Assembly: GCF_014170375.1 (NCBI RefSeq)
Contig: NZ_LZZW01000018.1
Location: 186,001-250,000, forward strand
Length of the DNA: 64,000 nucleotides
Origin: Variovorax sp. UMC13
GTDB lineage: Bacteria; Pseudomonadota; Gammaproteobacteria; Burkholderiales; Burkholderiaceae_C
Reading direction: 5' to 3'
Shown here: positions 57,601-64,000 of the stretch, piece after piece
How the letters are laid out: each line of letters starts with the position of its first letter
Numbering within the stretch: position 1 is the stretch's first letter
Notes under the pieces: generated by a model
Databases searched by the model: none
What the model was told of the DNA's origin: nothing
Seen by the model: only the letters and a program-made list of their open reading frames with translations
Program-made: the position numbers and the translations under genes

Positions 57601-59992
57601 CCATTGGGAACGCATCGGCGCGGGCTGGGCGCCGACCCTCGCCAAGCTGAACGGCACCGAGCTGCTGGCCGAATGGTCGGCGGCTCGCGCGGCCTGGTGG
57701 CTCGGTGCGCTGTTCAAGAAGCGCGCCGTGACCGGCAAACTCGCGGCCTTCCGCGCCGATGGCCAGCGACCCACGGCCGTGCAGGTCGAGGCCATGCTGC
57801 AGCCCCTGGTCGCGCTCAACGAAGAGGACCAGGTGCTGCGCGCGATGCAGGCCGAGGCCCAGGGCCTGCTGGAAGAAACCTACCAGGGCCTCGGCACCGA
57901 CTGGACCGCGCTGGCCTCGCACGAGACCTGGGCCCAGCGCTTCGCCGATGCGGTCGTGCGCCTGGCGGCCGGCGACGAACAGCGCAGCGCCGCGCTGCGG
58001 TCGGCGCTGCAGCCGCTGGTGTCGGAGAATCGTGCCTTGCTCGCCCCCGGTGGCCGCGTCGGCCAGGACCTGCTGGCCTTCCGCGCGGCCTGGCGCGAGC
58101 TGCGCGAAGGGCTGGCCCAGGTCGAGGCCCTGGCCAGGCCGGTCGCACCGCTCGCCGGCGAGGCCCATGCCGATGGCGCGCTGGCACGGATGCTGGGCGT
58201 GCTGGCCGGATGGCAGTCGGCCAGGCCGCGCCTGCAGGCCTGGTGCCTGTGGCGCAATGCGCGCGACCGGGCCATCGCCGGGGGCCTGCAAGGGCTGGTC
58301 GCGGACCTCGAGGCCGGTGCGGTCGCCTTGCAGGACATCGAAGCGCATTTCGAGTTCAGCTACCGGAACTGGTGGGCCAAGAAGGCCATCGACGTCGACC
58401 CGACCCTGCGCAACTTCGCGAGCGCGGAGCACGAACGCAAAATTCGCGACTTTCGCGCCGCCGACGCCAACTTCCAGAAGCTCACCGAGCAGTACCTGGC
58501 GGCCACGCTCGCGGCCAAGGTGCCCTCGTCCGCGGGCGTCGCGGCCAAGCCCACCAGCGAGATGGGCCGGCTGCTGCGCGAGCGGCAGAAGCAGCGCGCC
58601 CACATCCCGGTGCGCCAGCTGGTGCAGGCCATGCCGACCCTGCTGCCGCAGCTCAAGCCCTGCCTGCTGATGTCGCCGCTGTCGGTGTCGCAGTACCTCG
58701 ATGCGGGCTTCTCGCAGTTCGACCTGGTGATCTTCGACGAGGCCTCGCAGATCCCGGTCTGGGACGCCGTGGGCGTGATCGCGCGCGGCAAGCAGGTGGT
58801 GGTGGTGGGCGACCCCAAGCAGCTGCCGCCGACCAGCTTCTTCAACAAGTCTTCCGACAGCGAGGAGTCCGGCGCGGCCGACGACGAGCGCGTGGAAGAC
58901 CTGGAGAGCATCCTCGACGAGTGCCTGGGCGCGGGCATGAACAAGCTGAGCCTGAAGTGGCACTACCGCAGCCGGCACGAGAGCCTGATCACCTTCAGCA
59001 ACCACCGCTACTACGGCGATTCGCTGGTCACTTTTCCGTCGCCGGTCACGGACGACCTGGCGGTCAGGTTCCAGCGCGTGGCGGGCGTCTACGACCGGGG
59101 CGGCAGCCGCACCAACCGGGCCGAGGCCGATGCGATCGTCGAGGGCATCGAGGCGCACTACCTCGATCCGCGGCAGCGCGAGCTGACCCTCGGCGTCGTG
59201 ACCTTCAACCAGACGCAGCAGGCCCTGATCGACACCCTGCTGGACGCGCGCCGGCGCGCCAACCCCGAGCTCGACCGCGCCATCGCGGCACAGACGCGGG
59301 AAAAACTCTTCGTCAAGAACCTGGAGAACGTCCAGGGCGACGAGCGCGACATCATCTTCTTCTCGATCACCTACGGGCCCGATGCCGCCGGCAAGACGAC
59401 CATGAACTTCGGGCCGCTCAACGGGGAGGGCGGCCATCGCCGGCTCAACGTGGCGATCTCGCGCGCGCGCGAAGGCGTGGTGATCTACAGCAGCTTGATG
59501 CCCGAGCAGATCGACCTGGCACGGGTGCGCGCCGCGGGCGTGCGCGACCTCAAGCACTACCTGGAATTCGCGATCCGCGGCGCCCGCGCGCTGTCGGAGC
59601 AGAGCGCGCCCACCGGCCGCGAACCGGACAGCCCCTTCGAGGTGGCCGTGATCCAGGTGCTGCGCGAAGCCGGCTGGACGGTGCATCCGCAGGTCGGCTG
59701 CTCGGGCTACCGGATCGACCTGGCGGTGGTCGACCCGCGCGCGCCCGGCCGCTACCTGGTCGGCATCGAATGCGACGGCCGCGCCTACCACTCCGGCGCC
59801 ACCGCCCGCGACCGCGACCGGCTGCGCCAGCATGTGCTCGAAGGCCTGGGCTGGCACATCCATCGCATCTGGTCGACCGATTGGTGGATGGACCCCCAGG
59901 GCGAGGTGCAGAAGCTCACGCGCCTGCTGCAGGCGTTGACGGCCGATGCGCAGGTGGAGGGGGAAGCCGCCGAGGTGGTGGCCGCGCCCTGA
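54620..59992 (+). CDS. Very large DUF4011 helicase-nuclease with a transglutaminase-like domain
   Basis: A 1790-residue single-gene protein. Residues ~30-150 are a beta-rich Ig-like segment; ~190-330 resemble a transglutaminase-like fold with Cys255 and His281 (VATCLDLAML, EGHAWVGVWL); ~405-600 match DUF4011 (LAQWKSRLLDLTLRNKLLNF). A superfamily I helicase follows, with Walker A GPPGTGKS (727-734), DEAS (1373-1376), GDPKQLPPTS and a C-terminal SITYGPD...ISRARE region. The last ~100 residues form a PD-(D/E)XK-type nuclease (Asp1700, ECDG from 1717, then RDRDRLRQHVLEGLGW). This plan resembles single-gene helicase-nuclease defence proteins (DUF4011-helicase-Vsr class). The start could be one of three nearby ATGs. 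Confidence 0.87.
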   Translation: MTRINAWNERMNGPDNEAREEEADPHAASETGQPMSSTGPVAIEIEADPTLGYASIQNAVPVVRALRITNGGAEALEQLEVAVACNPGFAAGVTLRFERLAPGESRRISPLDLQPDHGYLAQLQEAVTATIGVTVRSGTVERGRASQAVQVLAYDQWAGTRALPELLAAFCMPNNPAVDVWVGQASALLREAEHALSMNGYQSKSRDIVWKQVSALYSTLAAAGFHYAEPPASFGSDGQKIRTPDRIRDAGVATCLDLAMLFASCFEQAGLRPVVLISEGHAWVGVWLHPTRFPDPLTDDVQAVRKRVDSGELLVFETTGIARHHSQRASLRIAMESGAEHLRDEQAFRYAIDIHRAREVQIKPLPSRAAPIQPGEIDTDAQPTATIEPMPPLPALDAASTVIDLPSDDTPEGRLAQWKSRLLDLTLRNKLLNFKPTKTTLKFVAPELARLEDVLAEGKDFKLRAVPALMEGADPRMAQVHANRGGRSPLDDMALQALDDRELLAEVKAEELDARLLAIHTAARTGLEEGGANTLYLAIGLLRWTEDEKSERRNMAPILLVPVTLQRQSVRSGFRLTRHDDETIVNPTLLQFLKSSFELRIPGLDALPSDEKGVDVERVLQAFRLAVAEIKHWEVREEAWLGLFSFTKYLMWKDLQDRTAQLKANRVVRHLIENPGQPFEREGEAGEFDRLDQRFQPQDILAPLLSDSSQLKALCAVDTGRDLVLEGPPGTGKSQTITNIIAHSLGKGKTVLFVSEKMAALSVVHRRLEAIGLGPFCLELHSSKSKKSEVLQQLGIALDVAGQRTTEDWSREAERLAQLRQELNGLVDALHRAYPNGLTVFDAIGTCIGASVKEPSAMPWPDATAHRREELDALREVARSMATLAGAIGDLDTHPLRLVGMTEWSPTWSDTLLAASRQLAKQAETLQARAGALAPVLGFDPAGLGMEGLAQLDALSDELLAAPKVPLGLARQAHDSGARARVGALVRHGTARAGHWERIGAGWAPTLAKLNGTELLAEWSAARAAWWLGALFKKRAVTGKLAAFRADGQRPTAVQVEAMLQPLVALNEEDQVLRAMQAEAQGLLEETYQGLGTDWTALASHETWAQRFADAVVRLAAGDEQRSAALRSALQPLVSENRALLAPGGRVGQDLLAFRAAWRELREGLAQVEALARPVAPLAGEAHADGALARMLGVLAGWQSARPRLQAWCLWRNARDRAIAGGLQGLVADLEAGAVALQDIEAHFEFSYRNWWAKKAIDVDPTLRNFASAEHERKIRDFRAADANFQKLTEQYLAATLAAKVPSSAGVAAKPTSEMGRLLRERQKQRAHIPVRQLVQAMPTLLPQLKPCLLMSPLSVSQYLDAGFSQFDLVIFDEASQIPVWDAVGVIARGKQVVVVGDPKQLPPTSFFNKSSDSEESGAADDERVEDLESILDECLGAGMNKLSLKWHYRSRHESLITFSNHRYYGDSLVTFPSPVTDDLAVRFQRVAGVYDRGGSRTNRAEADAIVEGIEAHYLDPRQRELTLGVVTFNQTQQALIDTLLDARRRANPELDRAIAAQTREKLFVKNLENVQGDERDIIFFSITYGPDAAGKTTMNFGPLNGEGGHRRLNVAISRAREGVVIYSSLMPEQIDLARVRAAGVRDLKHYLEFAIRGARALSEQSAPTGREPDSPFEVAVIQVLREAGWTVHPQVGCSGYRIDLAVVDPRAPGRYLVGIECDGRAYHSGATARDRDRLRQHVLEGLGWHIHRIWSTDWWMDPQGEVQKLTRLLQALTADAQVEGEAAEVVAAP

Positions 59993-60006
59993 AGGCAGGG
60001 CGGCGG

Positions 60007-60033
60007 CCCGAAGCGCGTCAGTGCCGCTTCGGG
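60007..60033. terminator. Hairpin terminator after the helicase-nuclease gene
   Basis: CCCGAAGCG (60007-60015) and CGCTTCGGG (60025-60033) are perfect 9-bp arms around a 9-nt loop, followed by TTTCC. The hairpin starts 14 bp after the helicase stop and its loop holds part of the stop region of the convergent gene, so it may serve both directions. Confidence 0.6.
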
Positions 60034-60554
60034 TTTCCGTGCGGATTCGGCCAGCGGTCCTGGGGCCCTTCGGGACGCAGCAGCGCGTCGCCGGGCTGCC
60101 GGTAGTCCTCGTTCTTCCATGCGGGCGGCGTGCGCCAGACGGCGCGCCAGAGGGCGAGGTGCAGCGGCAGGCTGTCGGCCTTCACGCGTTCCCAGTCGTG
60201 CTTGAGCAGCAGCGCGATGCGCTCGGTGAACAGGTCCATGTCCTGCGCGCCGTCGAAGAACAGGCGATCGAAGTGCTCGAGGATCTCGACGTCGAGCGGG
60301 TCCTTGGGGTTGAGCAGGGTCGCCAGCCGGGCGCGCAGCTGCCAGATCCGTCCGGGCATCGAGGCCTGGGCCGGAAACAGCTGGAACCCGGCGATCTCCG
60401 CGGCGAGTGCGCGCAGTTCGTGGCGCCAGCTCGTGCGTTCGGCGCTCACTGCGGCGACCTGGACCGTGCGCTCGCTCTTGCGGAAGGCGAGGAAGCCGAC
60501 GGCCACGCCCGCCAGCGCGGGCCAGACGGTCGCAGCCCTGAGAAGTTCGATCAT
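60018..60554 (-). CDS. Membrane-anchored protein of unknown function
   Basis: No family recognised. The 178-residue protein has one N-terminal membrane helix (MIELLRAATVWPALAGVAVG) and a cytosolic-looking helical body with many charged residues and tryptophans near the C-terminus (WERVKADSLPLHLALWRAVW). It looks like a single-pass anchored protein. The ribosome site is poor (GCGACGAAC before the ATG). It converges with the helicase-nuclease; no sign they function together, though its position next to a possible defence gene is worth noting. Confidence 0.6.
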   Translation of the reverse strand: MIELLRAATVWPALAGVAVGFLAFRKSERTVQVAAVSAERTSWRHELRALAAEIAGFQLFPAQASMPGRIWQLRARLATLLNPKDPLDVEILEHFDRLFFDGAQDMDLFTERIALLLKHDWERVKADSLPLHLALWRAVWRTPPAWKNEDYRQPGDALLRPEGPQDRWPNPHGNPKRH

Positions 60555-60772
60555 GTTCGTCGCCCGAGGCAGGCAGATGCCTTCCGCATTCTGGCGCTTT
60601 CGCGCGCAGTCTGTGGCGAAGGCGGCTGGCGTGCATGCCTGAGGCCCGGCGTCTGCCGCGCGGGCCAGAGTCCGGGCGCGCTGGGACAAGAAGCGCCGGG
60701 TCGATCCGCTTAGCCTTTCTCCGCAGGCCACACCCACGGCCCCCATCCCTGTCCCCGGAGAAAAGCCACGCC

Positions 60773-61816
60773 ATGACCTACATCGCCGCCGCCGAGCGCT
60801 ACCAACAGATGCACTACCGCCACACCGGCCGCAGCGGGCTCAAACTGCCCGTGCTGTCGCTGGGCCTGTGGCACAACTTCGGCGACAGCACGCCCTTCGA
60901 GCGTCAGCGCGACATGCTGCGCACCGCCTTCGACCTCGGCATCACGCACTTCGACCTGGCCAACAACTACGGGCCGCCCTTCGGCAGCGCGGAAAGCAAC
61001 TTCGGTCGCCACCTGAAGGAGGATTTCAAGACGCACCGCGACGAGCTGGTGATCTCCACCAAGGCCGGCTGGAGCATGTGGCCCGGTCCCTATGGGCGCG
61101 GCGGCGGCTCGCGCAAGCACATCCTCGCGAGCCTGGATCAGTCGCTCGGCCGGATGGGCCTGGACTGCGTCGACATCTTCTATTCGCACCGTTTCGATGC
61201 CGACACGCCGCTCGAGGAGACGGCCGCCGCCTATGCGAGCGCGGTGCGGCAGGGCAAGGCACTGTACGTGGGCATCTCCTCGTACTCGGCCGGCAAGACG
61301 CGCGAGTTCGCGGCGCTGCTGGCCGCGCACCAGGTGCCGCTGCTGATCCACCAGCCGGCCTACAACATGCTCAACCGCTGGATCGAGCCGGAGCTCACCG
61401 GCACCCTCGAAACCCTGGGTGCGGGCTGCATCGCCTTCACGCCGCTGGCACAGGGCCTGCTCACGGACAAGTACCTGAACGGCATCCCGGTCGATGCGCG
61501 CATCAACCAGCCGGGCGGCGATTCGCTGCCGGCCTCGCACCTGAGCGAACGCAACCTCGCGGCCGTTCGCATGCTGGACGAACTGGCCCGGGGCCGTGGC
61601 CAGACGCTGGCGCAGATGGCGGTGGCCTGGATCCTGCGGGACCCGCGCATGACCTCGGTGCTCATCGGCGCGAGCAGCGCCCGCCAGATCCGCGAGAACG
61701 TGAAGGCGCTCGAGCGCCTGGACTTCACGCAGGCGGAATTGGCCGAGATCGACCGCCACCTGATCGACGGCGGTGTGAACCTCTGGGAAAAGCCGTCGAC
61801 CGATCAGCGGATCTGA
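60773..61816 (+). CDS. Aldo/keto reductase, L-glyceraldehyde 3-phosphate reductase (YghZ) type
   Basis: A 347-residue NADPH-dependent aldo/keto reductase of the YghZ/Kv-beta-like group. It opens with the tail MHYRHTGRSGLKLPVLSLGL, keeps the catalytic Asp/Tyr in FDLANNYGPPFGSAE, the Lys in ISTKAGWSMW and the His region FYSHRFD, and ends with the cofactor motif SSARQIRENVKAL. YghZ reduces L-glyceraldehyde 3-phosphate and methylglyoxal. The protein is of usual length. GGAGAAAAG ribosome site. It is followed by an AT-rich gap before a porin gene and stands alone. Confidence 0.92.
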   Translation: MTYIAAAERYQQMHYRHTGRSGLKLPVLSLGLWHNFGDSTPFERQRDMLRTAFDLGITHFDLANNYGPPFGSAESNFGRHLKEDFKTHRDELVISTKAGWSMWPGPYGRGGGSRKHILASLDQSLGRMGLDCVDIFYSHRFDADTPLEETAAAYASAVRQGKALYVGISSYSAGKTREFAALLAAHQVPLLIHQPAYNMLNRWIEPELTGTLETLGAGCIAFTPLAQGLLTDKYLNGIPVDARINQPGGDSLPASHLSERNLAAVRMLDELARGRGQTLAQMAVAWILRDPRMTSVLIGASSARQIRENVKALERLDFTQAELAEIDRHLIDGGVNLWEKPSTDQRI

Positions 61817-62047
61817 GCGACACCCGGACTTGATTGCAAATGAACGGAAAAAGGCCAAAAGAAGCCGATGCGGCGATTTGCAAGTTCTTGAACGTATTGG
61901 AACAAGAAGGAGCGCGGTGCCCTGAAATAACCTGAAAGCACCGGCAAGGCGAATGAACGGAACAAATTCCGAAAGCCTGCCGGGGCTGCGTTTTTCCCAC
62001 GTTGAAAACGCATGGTTCTTTCATCTCGGAACACTGAAGGTATTGAA
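61817..62047 (+). promoter_or_regulatory. AT-rich promoter region of the porin gene
   Basis: This 231-bp gap is markedly less GC-rich than the rest of the window. TTGCAAAT (61834-61841) and ATTTGCAA (61876-61883) form an 8-bp inverted repeat 34 bp apart, and GTTC-TT-GAAC (61884-61893) is a short palindrome directly after. TTGAAC and several A-rich tracts could form the promoter. It has no gene. Low GC and long leader are common before highly expressed porin genes. Confidence 0.45.
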
Positions 62048-63175
62048 ATGATCAAGCGTTGTCTTTTGGGTGCTGTCGCTGCCATCTCCTTTTCCGCGCA
62101 GGCCCAGAGTTCGGTCACCATCTACGGGATCATCGATGCCGGCCTGACCTACATCGACAATGAACGCGGCTTCAGCGAATACCGGTTCGCCGACGGTGCC
62201 AATTACGGCAATCGGCTCGGATTTCGCGGCGCGGAGGACCTGGGTGGCGGCCTGCGTGCGCTGTTCAACCTGGAAATGGGCTTCAACCTCAAGAACGGCA
62301 CGCTGGCTCAGGGCGGCCGTGGCTTCGGCCGGCAGGCCTGGGTTGGCCTCGAGAGCGCCGCGCTGGGCACCGTGACCGCGGGCCGCCAGTACGACTTCGT
62401 GCGCGAGTACCTGACCCAGTTCAACTACGGCGGCTTCGCCAGCGTCTACGCGGGCCACCAGGGCGACTACGACCGCATCTCCGGCAAGCAGATGGACAAC
62501 TCGGTGAAGTACCTGAGCCCGAGCTTCGGCGGCTTCACCTTCGGCGCCATGTACGCCTTCGGCGAGCAGCTCGACGCCGTCAAGAAGAAGAGCCAGTTTA
62601 GCCTGGGCAGCGGCTACAGGAACGGCGCCCTGACCATCGGCGCGGCCTACGTGCGCATCAACGACACCACGGTCTTCCCCTTCGCCCAGACCGGCGTGTA
62701 TTCCTTCATGGGCCTGCCGTCGGCGGCGCGGGGACCGGGGCCCAACGCCGTGGTCGACCTCTACCCGGTCACCGGCGCCGGCTTCACCGTCGACAAGCAG
62801 GAGGTGGCGGGCATCGGCGCGAGCTACAGGTTCGAGAAGTTCCTGCTGGCGGCCAACACCACGGCCACCAGGTTCACCAAGGGCGCCAGCAGCACCACGC
62901 AGAACGTCTACGAGATCGGTGGCATGTATTTCCTCGACGGGCCGTGGGCCCTGGTCGGCGGCTACCAGCACGTGACCATGGAAGACGACAAGTGGAACCA
63001 GTACACCGGGGCGGTGCGCTACAGCTTCTCCAAGCGCACCACCTTCTACGCCTCGGTGTCGTACCTGCGCAGTTCGCCGACGGTCAATGCCTCGCAGGGC
63101 GCCGCCTTCTACATGCAGCCCTCGAGCGACAACACGCAGACGACCTACCGCGTCGCGCTGGTGCATTCGTTCTGA
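62048..63175 (+). CDS. Gram-negative trimeric porin (Burkholderiales type)
   Basis: A 375-residue outer-membrane general porin. It has a signal peptide (MIKRCLLGAVAAISFSAQAQ), the usual SSVTIYGIIDAGLTYI first strand, the NRLGFRGAEDLGGGLRALFN strand and the RQAWVGLESAALGTVTAGRQ segment that leads into the constriction loop, and ends with VALVHSF, whose terminal Phe is the signal for Bam-mediated insertion. It forms a diffusion channel for small anions or other solutes. The GAAGG ribosome site fits ATG 62048. The next gene is a TauD-type dioxygenase on the same strand, 167 bp away. Confidence 0.94.
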   Translation: MIKRCLLGAVAAISFSAQAQSSVTIYGIIDAGLTYIDNERGFSEYRFADGANYGNRLGFRGAEDLGGGLRALFNLEMGFNLKNGTLAQGGRGFGRQAWVGLESAALGTVTAGRQYDFVREYLTQFNYGGFASVYAGHQGDYDRISGKQMDNSVKYLSPSFGGFTFGAMYAFGEQLDAVKKKSQFSLGSGYRNGALTIGAAYVRINDTTVFPFAQTGVYSFMGLPSAARGPGPNAVVDLYPVTGAGFTVDKQEVAGIGASYRFEKFLLAANTTATRFTKGASSTTQNVYEIGGMYFLDGPWALVGGYQHVTMEDDKWNQYTGAVRYSFSKRTTFYASVSYLRSSPTVNASQGAAFYMQPSSDNTQTTYRVALVHSF

Positions 63176-63342
63176 AGGAGGGCCGGGGGCCATGAATCCG
63201 TCCATGCCGCTGCGCTACTGGTGGCTGTGCATCTTTCGAACGCCGCCTGCTTCCCCACCACGGTCGGCATGTGACTTGCAGCAGGCCCTGCGCAATCCAT
63301 GTCGATGGCATCCCCTTTGACCGCTCCGTCCGAAAGAACCCC

Positions 63343-64000
63343 ATGACCACCGTCGACACCCTTTCCATCCGCAAACTCAAGGACAACTACGGCGCCGAGG
63401 TGCTCGGCATCGACGTGTCCGCCGGCGACGCCGACACCCTGCAGGAGGTGGTGAACACCTTCAACCTGCACGGCGCGGTGCTGCTGCGCGGCCAGTCGCT
63501 CACGCCCGCGCAGCTGGTGAACTTCGCGCGCGCCTTCGGCGAACCCGAAGGCCACACCATCCAGGAGCACACGATGCCGGGCTTCCCCGAGATCTACATG
63601 CTCTCCAACCGCGAGGTCGGCGGCAAGCCGATCGGCAGCCACCGCGACGGCGTGGGCTGGCACACCGACTATTCCTACAAGGAACAGCCGGTTATGTGCA
63701 CCATGCTCTACGCGGTCGAGGTGCCGGCCGAGGGCGGCGACACGCTGCTGGCCGACATGTGTGCCGCCTACGACGCGCTGCCCGAAGAAAAGCGGGCCGG
63801 GCTCGACGGCCTGCAGGTGCACCACAGCTACGAGCACCTGATGACCACGCGGCTGTACGCCAAGCGCGAGCTCTCGGCCCAGCTCAAGGCCGAGAACCCC
63901 GACGTGATCCATCCGCTGATCCGCACCCATCCGGCCAACGGCCGCAAGGCGCTGTGGCCCAGCAGCGGCACGGTGAAGGGCGTGGTGGGCATGGACAACC
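63343..64000 (+). CDS. TauD/TfdA-family Fe(II)/2-oxoglutarate dioxygenase, cut by the window edge
   Basis: An ATG at 63343 opens a frame that runs off the right edge after 219 codons without a stop. The product begins MTTVDTLSIRKLKDNYGAEV and shows the TauD fold: ADTLQEVVNTFNLHGAVLLR, FARAFGEPEGH and the iron-binding His-X-Asp in VGWHTDYSYKE. Such enzymes hydroxylate taurine, 2,4-D-type or other small acids, releasing sulfite or similar. The second iron-binding His and the Arg that binds 2-oxoglutarate lie beyond the edge. It may be co-regulated with the porin; the substrate cannot be assigned. Confidence 0.9.
   Translation, partial: MTTVDTLSIRKLKDNYGAEVLGIDVSAGDADTLQEVVNTFNLHGAVLLRGQSLTPAQLVNFARAFGEPEGHTIQEHTMPGFPEIYMLSNREVGGKPIGSHRDGVGWHTDYSYKEQPVMCTMLYAVEVPAEGGDTLLADMCAAYDALPEEKRAGLDGLQVHHSYEHLMTTRLYAKRELSAQLKAENPDVIHPLIRTHPANGRKALWPSSGTVKGVVGMDN

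Overview
The window is high-GC, densely packed bacterial DNA, most likely from a Comamonadaceae member of the Burkholderiales (Variovorax-like). The pointers are a Burkholderiales-type trimeric porin, many acyl-CoA catabolic operons, solute ABC transporters and many short 4-nt gene overlaps. No rRNA, tRNA, CRISPR array, insertion sequence or prophage gene was found. The genus is an inference from gene style, not from a marker gene.

Layout. 0-7.8 kb: a minus-strand operon with a ribose-type ABC transporter (two permeases, a double ATPase, a binding protein), DhaK/DhaL dihydroxyacetone-type kinase subunits and the start of a dehydrogenase, facing a divergent LacI-type regulator; this looks like uptake and phosphorylation of a small sugar or polyol. 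7.85-11.9 kb: an AcoR-type sigma-54 activator, a sigma-54 promoter with two upstream palindromes, and an aldehyde dehydrogenase gene broken by an in-frame TAA, followed by its usual DUF779 partner. 11.9-14.7 kb: a molbindin, divergent exported MsrA and MsrB between two exact ECF-type promoters, and a bestrophin-like channel. 14.7-22 kb, 34.4-42.6 kb and 46.9-52.4 kb: three blocks, four transcription units, of acyl-CoA catabolism (paired acyl-CoA dehydrogenases, thiolases, crotonases, an alpha-methylacyl-CoA racemase-like enzyme, two acyl-CoA synthetases, a FadB-like enzyme, a flavin oxidoreductase, a TesB thioesterase). 22-34.4 kb: a GlxA-type regulator, a SLAC1-type channel, GrpB, a peptide-type ABC transporter, dodecin, GST, GNAT, a ParD-like/methionine aminopeptidase pair and an unknown protein. 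42.6-46.9 kb: an AraC regulator, a TauE-type permease and a MalT-like LuxR regulator. 52.4-64 kb: a frameshifted DJ-1 gene, a MocR regulator, a 1790-residue helicase-nuclease, an aldo/keto reductase, a porin and a truncated TauD-type dioxygenase.

How the parts connect. The most interesting signal is a palindrome, consensus TCGTCGCTTYCGACGAT, found once before the first gene of each of the four acyl-CoA transcription units (15.1, 18.7, 34.5 and 47.1 kb). In each case its centre lies about 31 bp before a -10-like hexamer, as expected for an activator site near -42. The MalT-like LuxR regulator is encoded divergently from one copy and is the best candidate to bind it. Together these suggest one regulon for a fatty or methyl-branched acid. 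A second clear signal is a back-to-back pair of GTAACC-N16-CGAA promoters between msrA and msrB.

Four genes carry lesions: an in-frame stop in the aldehyde dehydrogenase, single-base frameshifts in a quinone-oxidoreductase-like gene and a DJ-1 gene, and a flavin oxidoreductase reduced to 36 codons. The two frameshifts and the stop could be real decay or sequence errors; reads would decide.
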